Notes: generated by a model from the letters alone, not told the origin. A stretch of DNA of 64,000 bases from Actinomadura alba (GCF_014323705.1 NZ_JABVEC010000036.1:1-64000); one strand, 5' to 3'. Positions 26,216 through 35,327 are shown, numbered from the stretch's first letter. Made by a program: numbers and translations.

Positions 26216-26500
26216 GGTGGATCGGGAGCATATCGGGAGCACGCTGCGCTGGACCGTGATCGCGTCGAGGGGCGGGTTTCGGCGTCCGGCCGGTCATGCG
26301 GCGCGGGGACCGAATCGGTAACCGGTCCGGCGTCATGGCGTTGACCTGCGAGTATGCGGATTCCCAGAGCGGACAGAATGAGGGTTCTGTCTTGTCAGCG
26401 CCTCGCGAGTACCTGGTGACAGCTCCCTTAACGACAGGCCAAGTCCCTGAACCGAATCGATCAGTTCGGGACTTCGCGCTATCGGCCGGATATCTCCCGA

Positions 26501-26917
26501 TTATGCCGGTCCGCGAGTGACCCGACGGGGGTGCAGTACGATGCGCCGGAGGTCTTCGACCTCCCACGTCGCCCTGGCGGCTGCACGCTGCTCGGTCTGG
26601 GTCGCGTCCCAGTAGCGCTCGGTGAGCCTGTCGGCCAGTTCCTTGCCACCGTCGGGGTGGACTGTGACGTCGGCCTCGATCGACACCCACCCCTCGGTCT
26701 CGCCGGGCGGCTTAATCACGACGAAGGAGGCTTGCGGATCGGCTTCCAGCCGACGGAGCCGCGGGGCGCCGGCGAGCGAAAACAGCTGCACGTCCCCGTC
26801 AGGCGTCGCCTCGAACCACACCGGTCGTGGAGCCGGCAGGCGACCGGCCGCAGGCGACACGGTTAGAAGTCCGAACAGCGGACGCGCGAGCAGAATGCGA
26901 TCGGAGTCAGTGAACAC
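26501..26917 (-). CDS. PPOX-class FMN/F420-dependent family protein
   Basis: A 138-residue protein of the pyridoxamine-5'-phosphate-oxidase-like split-barrel family: ARPLFGLLTVSP, PRPVWFEATPDGDVQLFSLA and ASFVVIKPPGETEGWVSIE follow the strand pattern of PPOX-class proteins that bind FMN, F420 or heme. The GTG at 26917 has GGGAGG five bases upstream, better than the longer frame from 26950. It stands alone; the gap 26918-27232 shows nothing else. Confidence 0.75.
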   Translation of the reverse strand: MFTDSDRILLARPLFGLLTVSPAAGRLPAPRPVWFEATPDGDVQLFSLAGAPRLRRLEADPQASFVVIKPPGETEGWVSIEADVTVHPDGGKELADRLTERYWDATQTEQRAAARATWEVEDLRRIVLHPRRVTRGPA

Positions 26918-27232
26918 CGGTACCTCCCAGAGGTGCCAATAGCGGAGCACAGCTGGTTAACCAGCTGTGCTTGGGCTCGAGGCACGCTGGAGCGTGCGAT
27001 AGACGGTCGGTCGGAACACGGAGAGTACCCCTGGCCGTAACATCCCTGGGCTCGAAGACGTTCCCGACATGGGCCACACGAGCCGCGTCTGGCTCGGCCC
27101 CGAGTGGACGGGGCAGACCATGGCGCGACTCTGGCGATCCGGGCATCGGGGACGAATAAGAAACAACCCCAGAGTTTCCTGAGCTCTCTCCTCCTCCTGT
27201 AGTCGCTGGACCTGGGCTTACTTCCCGGATCT

Positions 27233-27640
27233 ATGCCTGTTCTGGTACACACTGGGCAGATGCGCGACGAGCCTGAGGTCCGCATCGTCAACGGCCAGAT
27301 CGTCAAGGCACCCGGAGTCGGGCCGATCGCGCGGGTATGGCTTCCCCAGCACGGCGAGGTCATCGCGAAGTTCCGGCCGAGCCGAACGAACAGATGGTGG
27401 CTGCGCGGGCCGGTGGGCATCCGGTCTCCCCGGCTCGACGGCGAGCGGTGGCACCTGCCACGCAGCTGCCTCACCCGGCTGGTCAACGCGGCGATCGACC
27501 GATATGGCTACGTCGCTCTGTGGCGGGACATGTCGAAGCTCTCGCACTGCAACAAGGCGTGCCTAGAAGCGACCGGGATGGACTGCGACTGCTCCTGCAT
27601 GGGCGTCTTCCACGGCGAGGGGGGCGGTAGTTCGGTGCGG
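27233..27640 (+). CDS. Cys-rich small protein, 3' end lost by fusion to antisense DNA
   Basis: About 136 codons look genuine: a beta-rich N-terminus, WxLP and a C-terminal cysteine cluster C-x3-C-x6-C-x-C-x-C followed by G-x3-HG. This cluster recurs in small proteins of actinobacterial mobile elements, of unknown function. From 27641 the same frame stays open to 28804 but is entirely antisense to the genes on the other strand, so the nominal 523-residue product is probably an artefact of a deletion or insertion that removed the native stop. Confidence 0.5.
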
Positions 27641-28600
27641 TCAGGCATCGTCGTTTCCGCGAGGCGCGGGGGTTCCGTGCCACCGGAAGGGGGTGTCTTC
27701 CAGCGCCGAGCGGTCCCAGCGTCCGCGGTCCGCGGCGGCTTCGTAGGTGGTGTGGAGGAACTCGGCGACCGCGCGGTCCGGGTCGGGTGCGGCGCGGGCG
27801 GCCTCGTAGGGCAGCAGGAACTGCTGGAACTCGGTACTGAAGTACGCGCCTTCGGGGCGGATCGGCTGATCGGCGAACCCGTCGGGCTCGGGGTAGGCAT
27901 AGGAGTAGAAGGCGCCTTCCTCTCCGCCGCCGGGCCAGAACCCGCAGCTGGACAGTTCCCGGGAGTAGCCCTCGACCATGACCCAGTCCCCGCAGTTGGG
28001 TACTCCGCCGGGGTGCGGCGGAGCCGACCGCCCGGAGAAACGGGTGCAGGCGAGATCCATCCCTCCCCAGAAGAAGTGCACCGGGCTGACCTTGCCGACG
28101 AAGTGCGACCGGAACTCGCCGATCACCCGGTTCGCCTGCAGCATCTGTTGCCAGAACAGGCCGACCGCCTCGCCGTCGTAGGAGGCGTGGGTGTGGTCTT
28201 CGGCGAAGGGGATCGCCGGCTCGACCTCGTTGGGGTGCGGGCGGATCGGTGCGTCGATCCCGAGCCGGCCGAGCATGTCCAGGATCCGGGTGTAGAACTC
28301 GGCGACCGGCATCGGCCGGAGCGGGAGGCTCCGCGTGTTGCCGTCGCTGTGGCGGACCTCGAGCTGGTGGCCGACGAAGTCGAACTCGATCTCGAAGGCC
28401 CCCGTGCCGTGCGGGATGGTCGACGTCGTCAACCCGCGCGGGCTGACGTACAGGGTCACCTGCCACCAGTGGTTGACCAGCGGAGCGTGGGCCATGCGGA
28501 TCTTGCCCACGATCTGGGTCCACATGTGCAGGGTGTCGCGGGTGGGGGTCCAGTCCGAGACCCGCAGGCTCGGCCAGCTCATCGTTGCCGTGCCGGTCAT
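27641..28600 (-). CDS. DUF5996 family protein
   Basis: A 319-residue soluble protein matching my memory of the DUF5996 family: early WPSLRVSDWTPTRDTLHMW, central VNHWWQVTLYVSPRGLTT, and the signature VGKVSPVHFFWGGMDLACTRFSGR with nearby GFWPGGG. The function is unknown. The ATG at 28600 overlaps the stop of the upstream 74-aa gene in an ATGA junction, so translation of the two is coupled. Confidence 0.88.
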   Translation of the reverse strand: MTGTATMSWPSLRVSDWTPTRDTLHMWTQIVGKIRMAHAPLVNHWWQVTLYVSPRGLTTSTIPHGTGAFEIEFDFVGHQLEVRHSDGNTRSLPLRPMPVAEFYTRILDMLGRLGIDAPIRPHPNEVEPAIPFAEDHTHASYDGEAVGLFWQQMLQANRVIGEFRSHFVGKVSPVHFFWGGMDLACTRFSGRSAPPHPGGVPNCGDWVMVEGYSRELSSCGFWPGGGEEGAFYSYAYPEPDGFADQPIRPEGAYFSTEFQQFLLPYEAARAAPDPDRAVAEFLHTTYEAAADRGRWDRSALEDTPFRWHGTPAPRGNDDA

Positions 28601-28821
28601 CGGTTCTCATACCCTTCGCGGCGCGACGAGAGGGTGGCGGTCATTGTGCTCCTGTCCTGCGTACGGGCTCCTCGAGCCCGGTCGGGGTCGTTGGTGAACT
28701 GCAAGCCCGGTGTCGCCGGTCCCAATCGAGGGATGTTCAGGAAGTCCCTGACGCTCTGCGAGCGCGTCCGGTCGCGCTGCAGTTCGCTTAGCAGATGCAC
28801 GTGAATCGGTAGGCTCGTCAC
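28597..28821 (-). CDS. 74-aa protein coupled to the DUF5996 gene
   Basis: It begins at GTG 28821 with GAAGGAAG upstream and encodes a polar peptide with an amphipathic start (IHVHLLSELQRDRTRSQSVR) and the segment DFLNIPRLGP. It overlaps the DUF5996 start by 4 bp. I recognise no family; a peptide partner or substrate of the downstream protein is possible but only inferred. The 28822-29026 stretch between it and the flavodoxin gene has no supported gene. Confidence 0.5.
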   Translation of the reverse strand: MTSLPIHVHLLSELQRDRTRSQSVRDFLNIPRLGPATPGLQFTNDPDRARGARTQDRSTMTATLSSRREGYENR

Positions 28822-29026
28822 TGGTGTGCTTCCTTCGTGTGTGAGGTGGGGTGCGGCTCCGTACCTGCCTGATCCGAGGGGCCTGGCGTTGCACCGACGA
28901 CTCCGACCCTTCCTCCTGATGGGGCGGCGCCGGTTCGGTGATCGGCCATCTCGTCCCCTTCCTGCGTGGTCTGCCTGCCGGAACCGACGCGCCGGGCTCC
29001 GTCGTCTCGGAACCTGCCGGAGGTGA

Positions 29027-29752
29027 TCAGCGGTATTCGGGATTGGCGTTGTCGGGGCGACCACCGGCTTCCCAGGCCGTGCGCTGGTTGCCGTAGGCCG
29101 GGACCCCACCGGCGCGCCGGATCATCGACGCGAGGTGAAGCAGGTTGTAGGTCATGAACGTGATGTTGCGGTTGGTGAAGTCGTTGTCCGGGCCGCCGGA
29201 GCCCTCGTCGAGATAGGAGGGGCCGGGGCCGACCTCGCCGAGCCAACCCGCGTCGGCCTGGGGCGGGACGGTGAACCCGATGTGTTGCAGGCTGTAGAGG
29301 ATGCTCATCGCGCAGTGCTTGAGGCCGTCCTCGTTGCCGGTGATCAGGCAGCCACCGACCCGGCCGTAGTAGGCGTACTGACCGTGCTCGTTGAGCACGC
29401 CGGAGTAGCCGTAGAGCCGCTCGATCACCCGGCGGGTCACCGAGCTGTTGTCGCCGAGCCAGATCGGTCCGGCGATGACCAGGATGTCGGCTGCCAGGAC
29501 CCGGGTCAGCAGTGCGGGCCATTCGTCGGTGTCCCACCCGTGCTCGGTCATGTCCGGGCGGACGCCGGTGGCGATGTCGTGATCGACGGCGCGGATCTGA
29601 TCCACGCCGACCCCGTTCGCCTCCATGATCGCCACGCTGCGGTCGATCACACCTTGGGTGTGGCTGCGGCCGGGGGAACGGTTGAGGGTGCAGTTGACGT
29701 ACATCGCGCGCAGCCCGGTGAAGTCCGGTTCCTCGGTCACGGATGCGGTCAT
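29027..29752 (-). CDS. Flavodoxin-like NAD(P)H-dependent oxidoreductase
   Basis: A 241-residue FMN-reductase/flavodoxin-fold protein. The phosphate-binding loop is CTLNRSPGRSHTQG near residue 22. The second flavin loop is AGPIWLGDNSSVTRRVIERL, and GGCLITGNEDGLKHC lies further on. Such proteins reduce quinones, azo compounds or metals, or supply reduced FMN to monooxygenases. It is on the same strand as the GNAT gene upstream and the 74-aa/DUF5996 pair downstream. Confidence 0.88.
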   Translation of the reverse strand: MTASVTEEPDFTGLRAMYVNCTLNRSPGRSHTQGVIDRSVAIMEANGVGVDQIRAVDHDIATGVRPDMTEHGWDTDEWPALLTRVLAADILVIAGPIWLGDNSSVTRRVIERLYGYSGVLNEHGQYAYYGRVGGCLITGNEDGLKHCAMSILYSLQHIGFTVPPQADAGWLGEVGPGPSYLDEGSGGPDNDFTNRNITFMTYNLLHLASMIRRAGGVPAYGNQRTAWEAGGRPDNANPEYR

Positions 29753-29929
29753 GGGGTCCTTCCGGTGCTCGGTCGTGCTGTCGACCCGCGTGGCCGGCTC
29801 TCGTGTCCGGGGCGGTGGCGATGAAGTGGATGTGGGCCGGACGAACTCCTTGCGGACCTCGTCGCTGATCTGGCCGGCCTCGGCGACTCGGTCAGCGTCC
29901 CTGGGCGGTGGTGGGTGTGCCCGTTCGGG

Positions 29930-29998
29930 TCATCGGTCGGGATCGCTTTCGGCCACGGCGGTCTCATGTTCGAGGGCCGCCAGGATGATGTCGCTCAT
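29930..29998 (-). CDS. Possible 22-aa peptide after the GNAT gene
   Basis: ATG 29998 has GGAGG five bases upstream and encodes MSDIILAALEHETAVAESDP plus two residues. The same ribosome site and ATG occur at the matching position in the second GNAT copy, where they start the Fe-S protein gene at 42840. It is therefore either a genuine tiny peptide gene or the decapitated start of a lost gene. Confidence 0.35.
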   Translation of the reverse strand: MSDIILAALEHETAVAESDPDR

Positions 29999-30029
29999 AC
30001 CGGCCTCCGTCACTGTCGTGTCCGACTGT

Positions 30030-30338
30030 TCAATCGCTGACCTTGCTGCGGGACCGGTACAGGAGGTCCTGGTACTCGGGATGGCGGGCGATCCAGCCCG
30101 CGAAGAAGGGACAGGTCGGCAGTACCCGCAGGTTCGCGGCCCGTGCTTCGTCAAGGGCGGTACGGGCCAGAGCGGAACCGACTCCCCTGCCCTCGTACTC
30201 CGGCGCGACCTCGGTGTGCACGAACGCGACGAGTTCCGTCGTACGGATGTAATCCGCGACGCCCGCGACCTTGGGCTCTTCGTCGACGCGGGCCTCGTAA
30301 CGCTTCGCCTCGGGCACGTCGCTCACTTCGACCGCCAT
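30030..30338 (-). CDS. GNAT-family N-acetyltransferase, copy A
   Basis: A 102-residue minimal GNAT protein of the YidJ/Gtn10-like type. The acetyl-CoA binding motif EGRGVGSALARTALDEAR lies near residues 49-66 and the family C-terminus CPFFAGWIARHPEYQDLLY is present. The ATG at 30338 has GGAGGAGGA upstream. It is 95 of 102 residues identical to the product at 42871, so one copy arose by recent duplication. A TTGA-N4-TCAA palindrome lies 51 bp upstream. Confidence 0.88.
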   Translation of the reverse strand: MAVEVSDVPEAKRYEARVDEEPKVAGVADYIRTTELVAFVHTEVAPEYEGRGVGSALARTALDEARAANLRVLPTCPFFAGWIARHPEYQDLLYRSRSKVSD

Positions 30339-30388
30339 ATGTCCTCCTCCTGGGTCGGTTGGCCAGGCCACCACACTACCGGATTAAG

Positions 30389-30400
30389 TTGATGCATCAA
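30389..30400. promoter_or_regulatory. TTGA-TGCA-TCAA operator-like palindrome
   Basis: A perfect 12-bp palindrome 51 bp upstream of GNAT copy A. It shares the TTGA-N4-TCAA form with sites at 41014, 43234 and 45444, each upstream of a gene in this region. It resembles a MarR-type operator. The sequence 30401-30800 beyond it has no clear gene; an ATG at 30538 with AAAGGAGGT upstream opens only a 48-codon Arg-rich frame. Confidence 0.5.
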
Positions 30401-30808
30401 CATTTTCTTGTGGCGGACCGACCCACACCGCCACCACCCCCTCACCGCGACCCCGGCACCCCACTTCAACGGGCACCAGGTACGACCCTGCACCCTCCTA
30501 CGGTTGATGACGGGTCCACCAAAGGAGGTCTCGCCCATGCGTATCGTCCGCACCGGGTGCCGCGGCCTAGCCGAGCGGGCATCCCGACCGGCACCGACCT
30601 GCCGGGGCCCGTCGACGCGGCCTTCGCGGGCCCGGACGCGTCGACGGAGAAGGACAAGCCGGCAGTCGTCACCGGCCACCTGAGCGGCTGCCCGGTCGGC
30701 CGGGCGCGCCGATCGCGGGCCCGTCACAGCCGCGCTCAAGGTCCGAGCGGAGCGAAACGGGTCGCCGGAGAATCCGGCGACCCGTCCCGATGGCTGCGGT
30801 TGGCCTCG

Positions 30809-31090
30809 TTACTCGGCGGTGAGAGTTTCCGCGTAGGGGAAGACGAACTCTCCGGAGGACGATTCCGGTGGCGAAACCACGATCTGCCGCGACCCGTTCC
30901 GGAACTGCCCGACCTCATGGCCGGAGATTCCCTGGAACTGGACCTGCAGGACCCGCGGCTCCGACCACTCGCCCTTCACGCCGAACCGGACATCACCCAT
31001 GACGGTCGGGAAGGTCTGCTCCCGTGCGTACGCCGAAGGACGGCGTCGTCGAAACCGCCCGTCGCCTCGACGGCTTGGGCGACCACCTGC
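30809..31090 (-). pseudogene. 3' fragment of a substrate-binding-like protein gene (duplicate)
   Basis: The minus-strand frame SAYAREQTFPTVMGDVRFG to FVFPYAETLTAE is nearly identical to the last 75 residues of the intact gene at 43440-44633. Upstream the frame loses similarity within about 30 codons. It is the decayed copy of the duplicated block. Confidence 0.75.
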
Positions 31091-31149
31091 ATCTGGGCAT
31101 AGGCGAGCGGCACCATCTAATGCCCCAGGAGGTCGACACCGGCTTCGCC

Positions 31150-31375
31150 GGCCCGCGCGCGAGGTGTTCGGAGTCGAGCCGATCTGCCGCGTCCTGACCA
31201 GCCACGGACTGAAGATCGCGACGAGCACCTACTACGCCGCCAAGAACCGTATTCCCAGCGCCCGGTCGGTTCGCGACGCGGAGCTCAAGACGCAGATCAG
31301 CCGCGTCCATACCGACAACTTCAGCGTCTACGGAGTGCGGAAACTCTCCGCGACGATTGCCATGAGCGGGCCGCT
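31150..31375 (+). pseudogene. IS3-family transposase (orfB) N-terminal fragment
   Basis: The plus-strand frame reads FGVEPICRVLTSHGLKIATS, TYYAAKNR, and AELKTQISRVHTDNFSVYGV, which is the HTH_21 start of IS3 orfB transposases. It breaks off before the DDE domain and is joined to substrate-binding-protein sequence. Confidence 0.65.
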
Positions 31376-31424
31376 GACCTGCCCAGGCGCGACTTCACCG
31401 CGTCTCGCCCGAACGAGCGGCAGC

Positions 31425-31640
31425 GTTGACGTCCTCGCGCCAGATCTCATGGGCGAGACGGGCCGACCGGCTGTTGTCCGCGAGGGGACCGGTCAGATTC
31501 GGGCTCATGGGCCTCGGCGTCAACAACGCGCTCGCCTATCCGAACTACTTCGCCATGATCCCGACCGGACCGGATCCGAATGCCGCGCTCACCGAGGGGT
31601 TCTTCGAACTCGCCGCGCAGCAGAATCCGCGGCCGACACC
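31425..31640 (+). pseudogene. Two rearranged pieces of the substrate-binding-like gene
   Basis: 31425-31500 is antisense to the N-terminal part of the protein at 43440-44633, i.e. in minus orientation. 31507-31640 encodes on the plus strand LGVNNALAYPNYFAMIPTGP and DPNAALTEGFFELAAQQNPR, matching the middle of the same protein. The second piece is therefore inverted relative to the first and to the 3' fragment at 30809. Confidence 0.65.
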
Positions 31641-31642
31641 GT

Positions 31643-31803
31643 GGCGCTCGGGGTCGCCGACTTCACCTATGTCGCCACCTGGTCCGGGATCGTCTACGTC
31701 GCATTCGTCGTGGACGTTGTACTCCCGGGCAATCGTCGGCTGGTCCGCCGCCACCAGCAAGCGGGCCAAGCTCGTCCTCGATGCCCTCGACATGGCGTTG
31801 TGA
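31643..31803 (+). pseudogene. IS3-family transposase, DDE-domain fragment
   Basis: Plus-strand frames read VADFTYVATWSGIVYVAFVV and, after a frame change, SRAIVGWSAATSKRAKLVLD plus ALDMAL, the region around the first catalytic Asp of IS3 transposases. No other part of the element is present here. From 31804 to 32216 I see no gene. Confidence 0.6.
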
Positions 31804-32216
31804 CGCCGAGAGCCGGCCGGAACTCCCGCTGGGCCGGGGCTGGTTCATCATTCGGATGCGGGTACTGAAGCGCTGCATAGGCCCGAGCCGCGTGCGCAGG
31901 CTGCGTCCGCGTGAGCTCCTTCACGCGTCTTCACGTTGTGCGTCCTGGCCAGTCGACCACGAACCTGCGGGTCCATGCCCCAGAATCAGCCCATGCACCC
32001 GTGACTTCGCGTTCAAGCACCTTCAGTTTCCGTGAACTCGCGGGCCTCGTGGGGGTCGAGTAGGAATCGCGCAGAGAGTGCAGTTTGGTCCCCAATTTGA
32101 CACCCCGGCTGGATGCCGGTCGAGATCGAGGACTTCGCCGCGCGGCCACCATGATCAACCTCGGCGTCAGCCACGGGTACCACTGATCCCCGAGACATTC
32201 CCCTGTCGTTGGCCGG

Positions 32217-33401
32217 TCAGCGGTGCTCCATGGTGAAAGGGCCGCCGTCGCCGAAGGCAAGGCGGGCGAAGCGTTCGCCGATGTGCCGGTGGGTGGCAGG
32301 GTCCGGGTGGAGTTCGTCGGGTAGCGGCCGTTTTGCATGATCGGGCTTGCTGTAGAGGTCGAGGCCGTCGAGATAGTGCAGGTTCGGGTCGGTGGCGGCG
32401 CGCTGCCGGACGATGCGGGTGAGCTCGTCGCGGATCACGGTGAGGGTCAGCTTCCCGGCGGCGATCTGCGCGGGGTCGCCGGTGCTCATGAACCGCAGCC
32501 GCCCCTCGCTCATCGCGCTGACGTCCGGGGCGCTGGGCCCGGGGGTGTTCTCGTGGATGGGGCAGTAGATGGGGGATGCGACCAGTAGAGGGGTGGTGGG
32601 GTGTCCTTCGCGGATGGTGTCGAGGAAACCGTGGACGGCCGGGCCGAACGCGCGCAGCCGCATCAGGTCGGCGTTGACGATATTGATGCCGATCTTGAGG
32701 CTGATCAGGTCGGCGGGGGTGTCGCGGATCGTGCGGGCGGTGAACGGGTCGAGCAGGGCGCTGCCGCCGAATCCCAGATTCACCAGCTCCACCTTGCCCA
32801 GGGCCGCGGCCACGGCGGGCCAGGTCCCGGTCGGGGTAGTGGCGTTGGAGCCGTGGCTGATCGAGCTGCCGTGGTGCAGCCAGACCTTGCGGCCATTGGG
32901 CGGTGCGGTCCGGATGGGGGCGTTGGTGTGCAGGGTGACCAGTTGGGTGGTCTCGTCGTGCGGCAGCCAGATCTCGACGTCCTTATCGTCGCCGGACAGG
33001 CTGGTGAACCGCAGGGTCTGAACCGGCCCGGGTCGGGTTTCTGCGGTCCCGGCGGCCATGTCGATGGTGAGTACGTCGCCGTCCGTCACGCTGGCCCGGC
33101 TCGCGAGCCGTCCGGCGACGAGAAGCTCGTACACCCCGTCGGGGCGCGGCGGCGCTCCGACGTAGGCCCGCTTGGTGGCCACGACGTCCAGCTCGACGGC
33201 GGTGGCCGGGGTGCGGAAGACCAGTCGCACGCCGGAGGGCTGCGACTCGGCCATCGCCAGCTGGCCGTCGGGTATCTGCTGGCGGGCGTACGCGGGCAAC
33301 CGGTGGGGCAGTACGCCGCGTTCGGTGTGTTCCAGGTCGAGAGCGCCGCGCAGGAGGTCAGAGGTGATGGGGGTGGTGGTCCAGTCGTGCTCGGTGTGCA
33401 T
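32217..33401 (-). CDS. SGNH/GDSL-family hydrolase
   Basis: A 394-residue protein without a signal peptide. Residues 1-170 form a beta-sandwich-like domain. The catalytic SGNH part follows, with block I as HHGSSISHGSNA (nucleophile Ser), block II-like NLGFGGSALLDPF, block III IGINIVNAD, and the final DELHPDPATH carrying the Asp-His pair. Substrates of such esterases include acetylated sugars; the actual substrate is unknown. It lies 68 bp downstream of the TetR gene on the same strand, so probably in its operon. Confidence 0.85.
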   Translation of the reverse strand: MHTEHDWTTTPITSDLLRGALDLEHTERGVLPHRLPAYARQQIPDGQLAMAESQPSGVRLVFRTPATAVELDVVATKRAYVGAPPRPDGVYELLVAGRLASRASVTDGDVLTIDMAAGTAETRPGPVQTLRFTSLSGDDKDVEIWLPHDETTQLVTLHTNAPIRTAPPNGRKVWLHHGSSISHGSNATTPTGTWPAVAAALGKVELVNLGFGGSALLDPFTARTIRDTPADLISLKIGINIVNADLMRLRAFGPAVHGFLDTIREGHPTTPLLVASPIYCPIHENTPGPSAPDVSAMSEGRLRFMSTGDPAQIAAGKLTLTVIRDELTRIVRQRAATDPNLHYLDGLDLYSKPDHAKRPLPDELHPDPATHRHIGERFARLAFGDGGPFTMEHR

Positions 33402-33469
33402 TTCCTCGGTCTCTTTGATCAGGAGGGGCAGCTGGCAGAGGTGGCCGGAAGATCGGCCGGGAAGGTTGG

Positions 33470-34042
33470 TCAGGAGGCGGTGGGCCAGGTGCGCAGCAGG
33501 GTGTCGAGCGCGTTGAGGATCTCGGTCCAGCTTTCCTGTGCGTCGGGGGCGCTGTGGCTGAAGGCCCCGGCGGTTTCCAGGCTGACGTAGCCGCTGAAGA
33601 CGCTGCCCAGCAGCCGCACCGCGTGTGTCTGGTGTGGTTCGGCCAGGTCGTATCCGCGCAGGATCGCCCGCGTCATCTGGGCGTGCCGGACGCCCGCGCT
33701 GGTGGCCGCCGTCTCCGGGTCGAGCCGGAACTGGGCGGCGGCGAAGCGGCCCGGGTGCTTGATGGCGTAGTCGCGGTAGACATTCGCGAAGGCGGTCAGG
33801 GCGTCTTTACCGGCCCGCCCGGCCACTGCGGCGGATACCTGGTCGGCGAGTTCCTCCAGGGCCATCAGGGCGATCTTGGTCTTGAGGTCATGGGCGTTCT
33901 TCAGGTGCGAGTACAGGCTCGCGGTCTTGACGCCGAAGCGCCGGGCGAGCTCCGCGGGGGTCGTCTGCTCGAAGCCGATCTCGTCGGCCAGATCCGCTCC
34001 CGCCCGGACCAGGCGCTGCGGGGTCAGTCCTACCCGAGCCAT
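33470..34042 (-). CDS. TetR/AcrR-family regulator
   Basis: A 190-residue regulator. The N-terminal helix-turn-helix is seen in DEIGFEQTTPAELARRFGVK followed by TASLYSHLKN, and the WHG/TetR_C_33-type ligand domain follows with AIKHPGRFAAAQF and the late GSVFSGYVSLETAGAF. The ATG at 34042 has GGAGG six bases upstream; the ATG at 34048 lies against it. A strong inverted repeat at 34089 just upstream is a likely autoregulatory site that would also control the SGNH hydrolase. Confidence 0.9.
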   Translation of the reverse strand: MARVGLTPQRLVRAGADLADEIGFEQTTPAELARRFGVKTASLYSHLKNAHDLKTKIALMALEELADQVSAAVAGRAGKDALTAFANVYRDYAIKHPGRFAAAQFRLDPETAATSAGVRHAQMTRAILRGYDLAEPHQTHAVRLLGSVFSGYVSLETAGAFSHSAPDAQESWTEILNALDTLLRTWPTAS

Positions 34043-34088
34043 GCCCATCCTCCGAGTCACTTCCGAATTATGCCATAGATGATTATGC

Positions 34089-34113
34089 ATTTGCCTACTC
34101 CAGTTAGGCAAAT
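34089..34113. promoter_or_regulatory. Inverted-repeat operator upstream of tetR
   Basis: ATTTGCCTA and TAGGCAAAT form 9-bp perfect arms with a 7-bp spacer, 47 bp upstream of the tetR start. Size and symmetry are typical of TetR dimer sites. Confidence 0.6.
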
Positions 34114-34149
34114 TAACGTATCCTTCATGAAGCCACTGACTGAACCCTT

Positions 34150-35160
34150 CTCGGTAACGTCTCGTGACGTCTAGTGATCTTCGTTCAGGCGGTACGGCTG
34201 TGTTCGAGCTGGAGGAGGACGATGGCGGCTCGGGCATTCGGGTGCAGTACCCGAGGAAGTCGTTCACCGAGCAGATCGAGCAGATACCGGCCGGCGCGCG
34301 GATCACCACGCGGCTGCGCGGTGCCGCCGGGCGCCGGGTACGCGACGCCGCCTCCACCGTCATCCAGGCCGCCCGTGACCTGCACCTGTCCTGGCCGACC
34401 GTGATGGACGCCTTCCGTACTGCCGCCCGCGAGGTCACCGAGGCACCGCTGCCCGAGGTGCAGGTGCTGGGCATCGACGAGACCCGGCGCGGACGGCCGC
34501 GCTGGGAACAGGACCCCGCCACCGGCAAGTGGCACCTGGTCCGGGACCGGTGGCACACCGGCTTCGTCGACGCGTTCGGCACCGGCGGGCTGCTGGGCAA
34601 GGTCGAGGGCCGCACCACCGCAGACGTACTGGCCTGGCTCGCCACCACCCAGCTGACCTGGAGAAAGAGCATTCGAGTACGTGGCCATCGACATGTCAAC
34701 CACCTACCGCGCCGCCATCCGCACCCGTCTACCGCACGCCACCGTCGTGGTCGACCACTTCCACGTCGTCCAGCTCGCCAACAAGATGCTGTCCGTGGTC
34801 CACCGCCGAGACCGGCGGCCGGCGCGGACGCGCCAGTGACCCGGAATGGATAGCCAGACGGCACCTGCTGCACAACCGCGAGGACCTCACCGACGAGCAG
34901 TTCACCACGATGTGGAACGCCCTGCTGGGCGCGGGAAGTATCGGCCAGACCCTGCTGACGGCATGGATCGCCAAGGAGAACCCCCGCAACATCCTCGCGT
35001 GCGCCCGCACCGGCGCCGACCGCCACCAAGTCGGGCACGCCCGCTGGAAGTTCCTCACCTGGTGCGCGGACTCCGACATCCCCGAGGTCAGATAGCTCGC
35101 CACTACCGTCGACCGCTGGTGGCCGGAGATCGAAGCGTTCATCGCCCGGGGTCGCGAACG
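34150..35160 (+). pseudogene. ISL3-family transposase, degenerate
   Basis: Pieces in different frames match the ISL3 transposase order: RKSFTEQIEQIPAGARITTR, then VQVLGIDETRRGRPRWEQD and GLLGKVEGRTTADVLAWLAT, a shift near 34665, then VAIDMSTTYRAAIRTRLPHA and TVVVDHFHVVQLANKM, another shift near 34830, and HLLHNREDLTDEQFTTMWNA with a stop at 35095. The N-terminal zinc region and the C-terminus are missing. Not functional. Confidence 0.75.
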
Positions 35161-35327
35161 GCCTCTTGCGCGCGCAGCCGGTCGATGGCTTTCTCATGTG
35201 ACGGACGCTGGGGGTCCCAGTACGCCGCGGCTCGGCGCGGTGCCTGCTTACGCGCACGGCGACCGTCGCGGGCGCCGGCGGTGACGTTCTCTGATGCGCG
35301 AACGCGTGCGACCGGCTCACTGTTCAT
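35139..35327 (-). pseudogene. Possible 5' fragment of a DUF2252-type gene
   Basis: The 62-codon frame contains GRRARKQAPRRAAAYWDPQR and AIDRLRAQEAVRDPG, resembling the start of DUF2252 proteins, in which a basic RKxxPR segment precedes W-x-P and a QxxxRxPxLVPIR motif. It ends just before that motif. Tentative. Confidence 0.3.

Noticed and set aside
30143..31102. 319-codon plus-strand frame over the GNAT/binding-protein relic
   Set aside because: Its first part is antisense to GNAT copy A and its last part antisense to the binding-protein fragment; no ribosome site.
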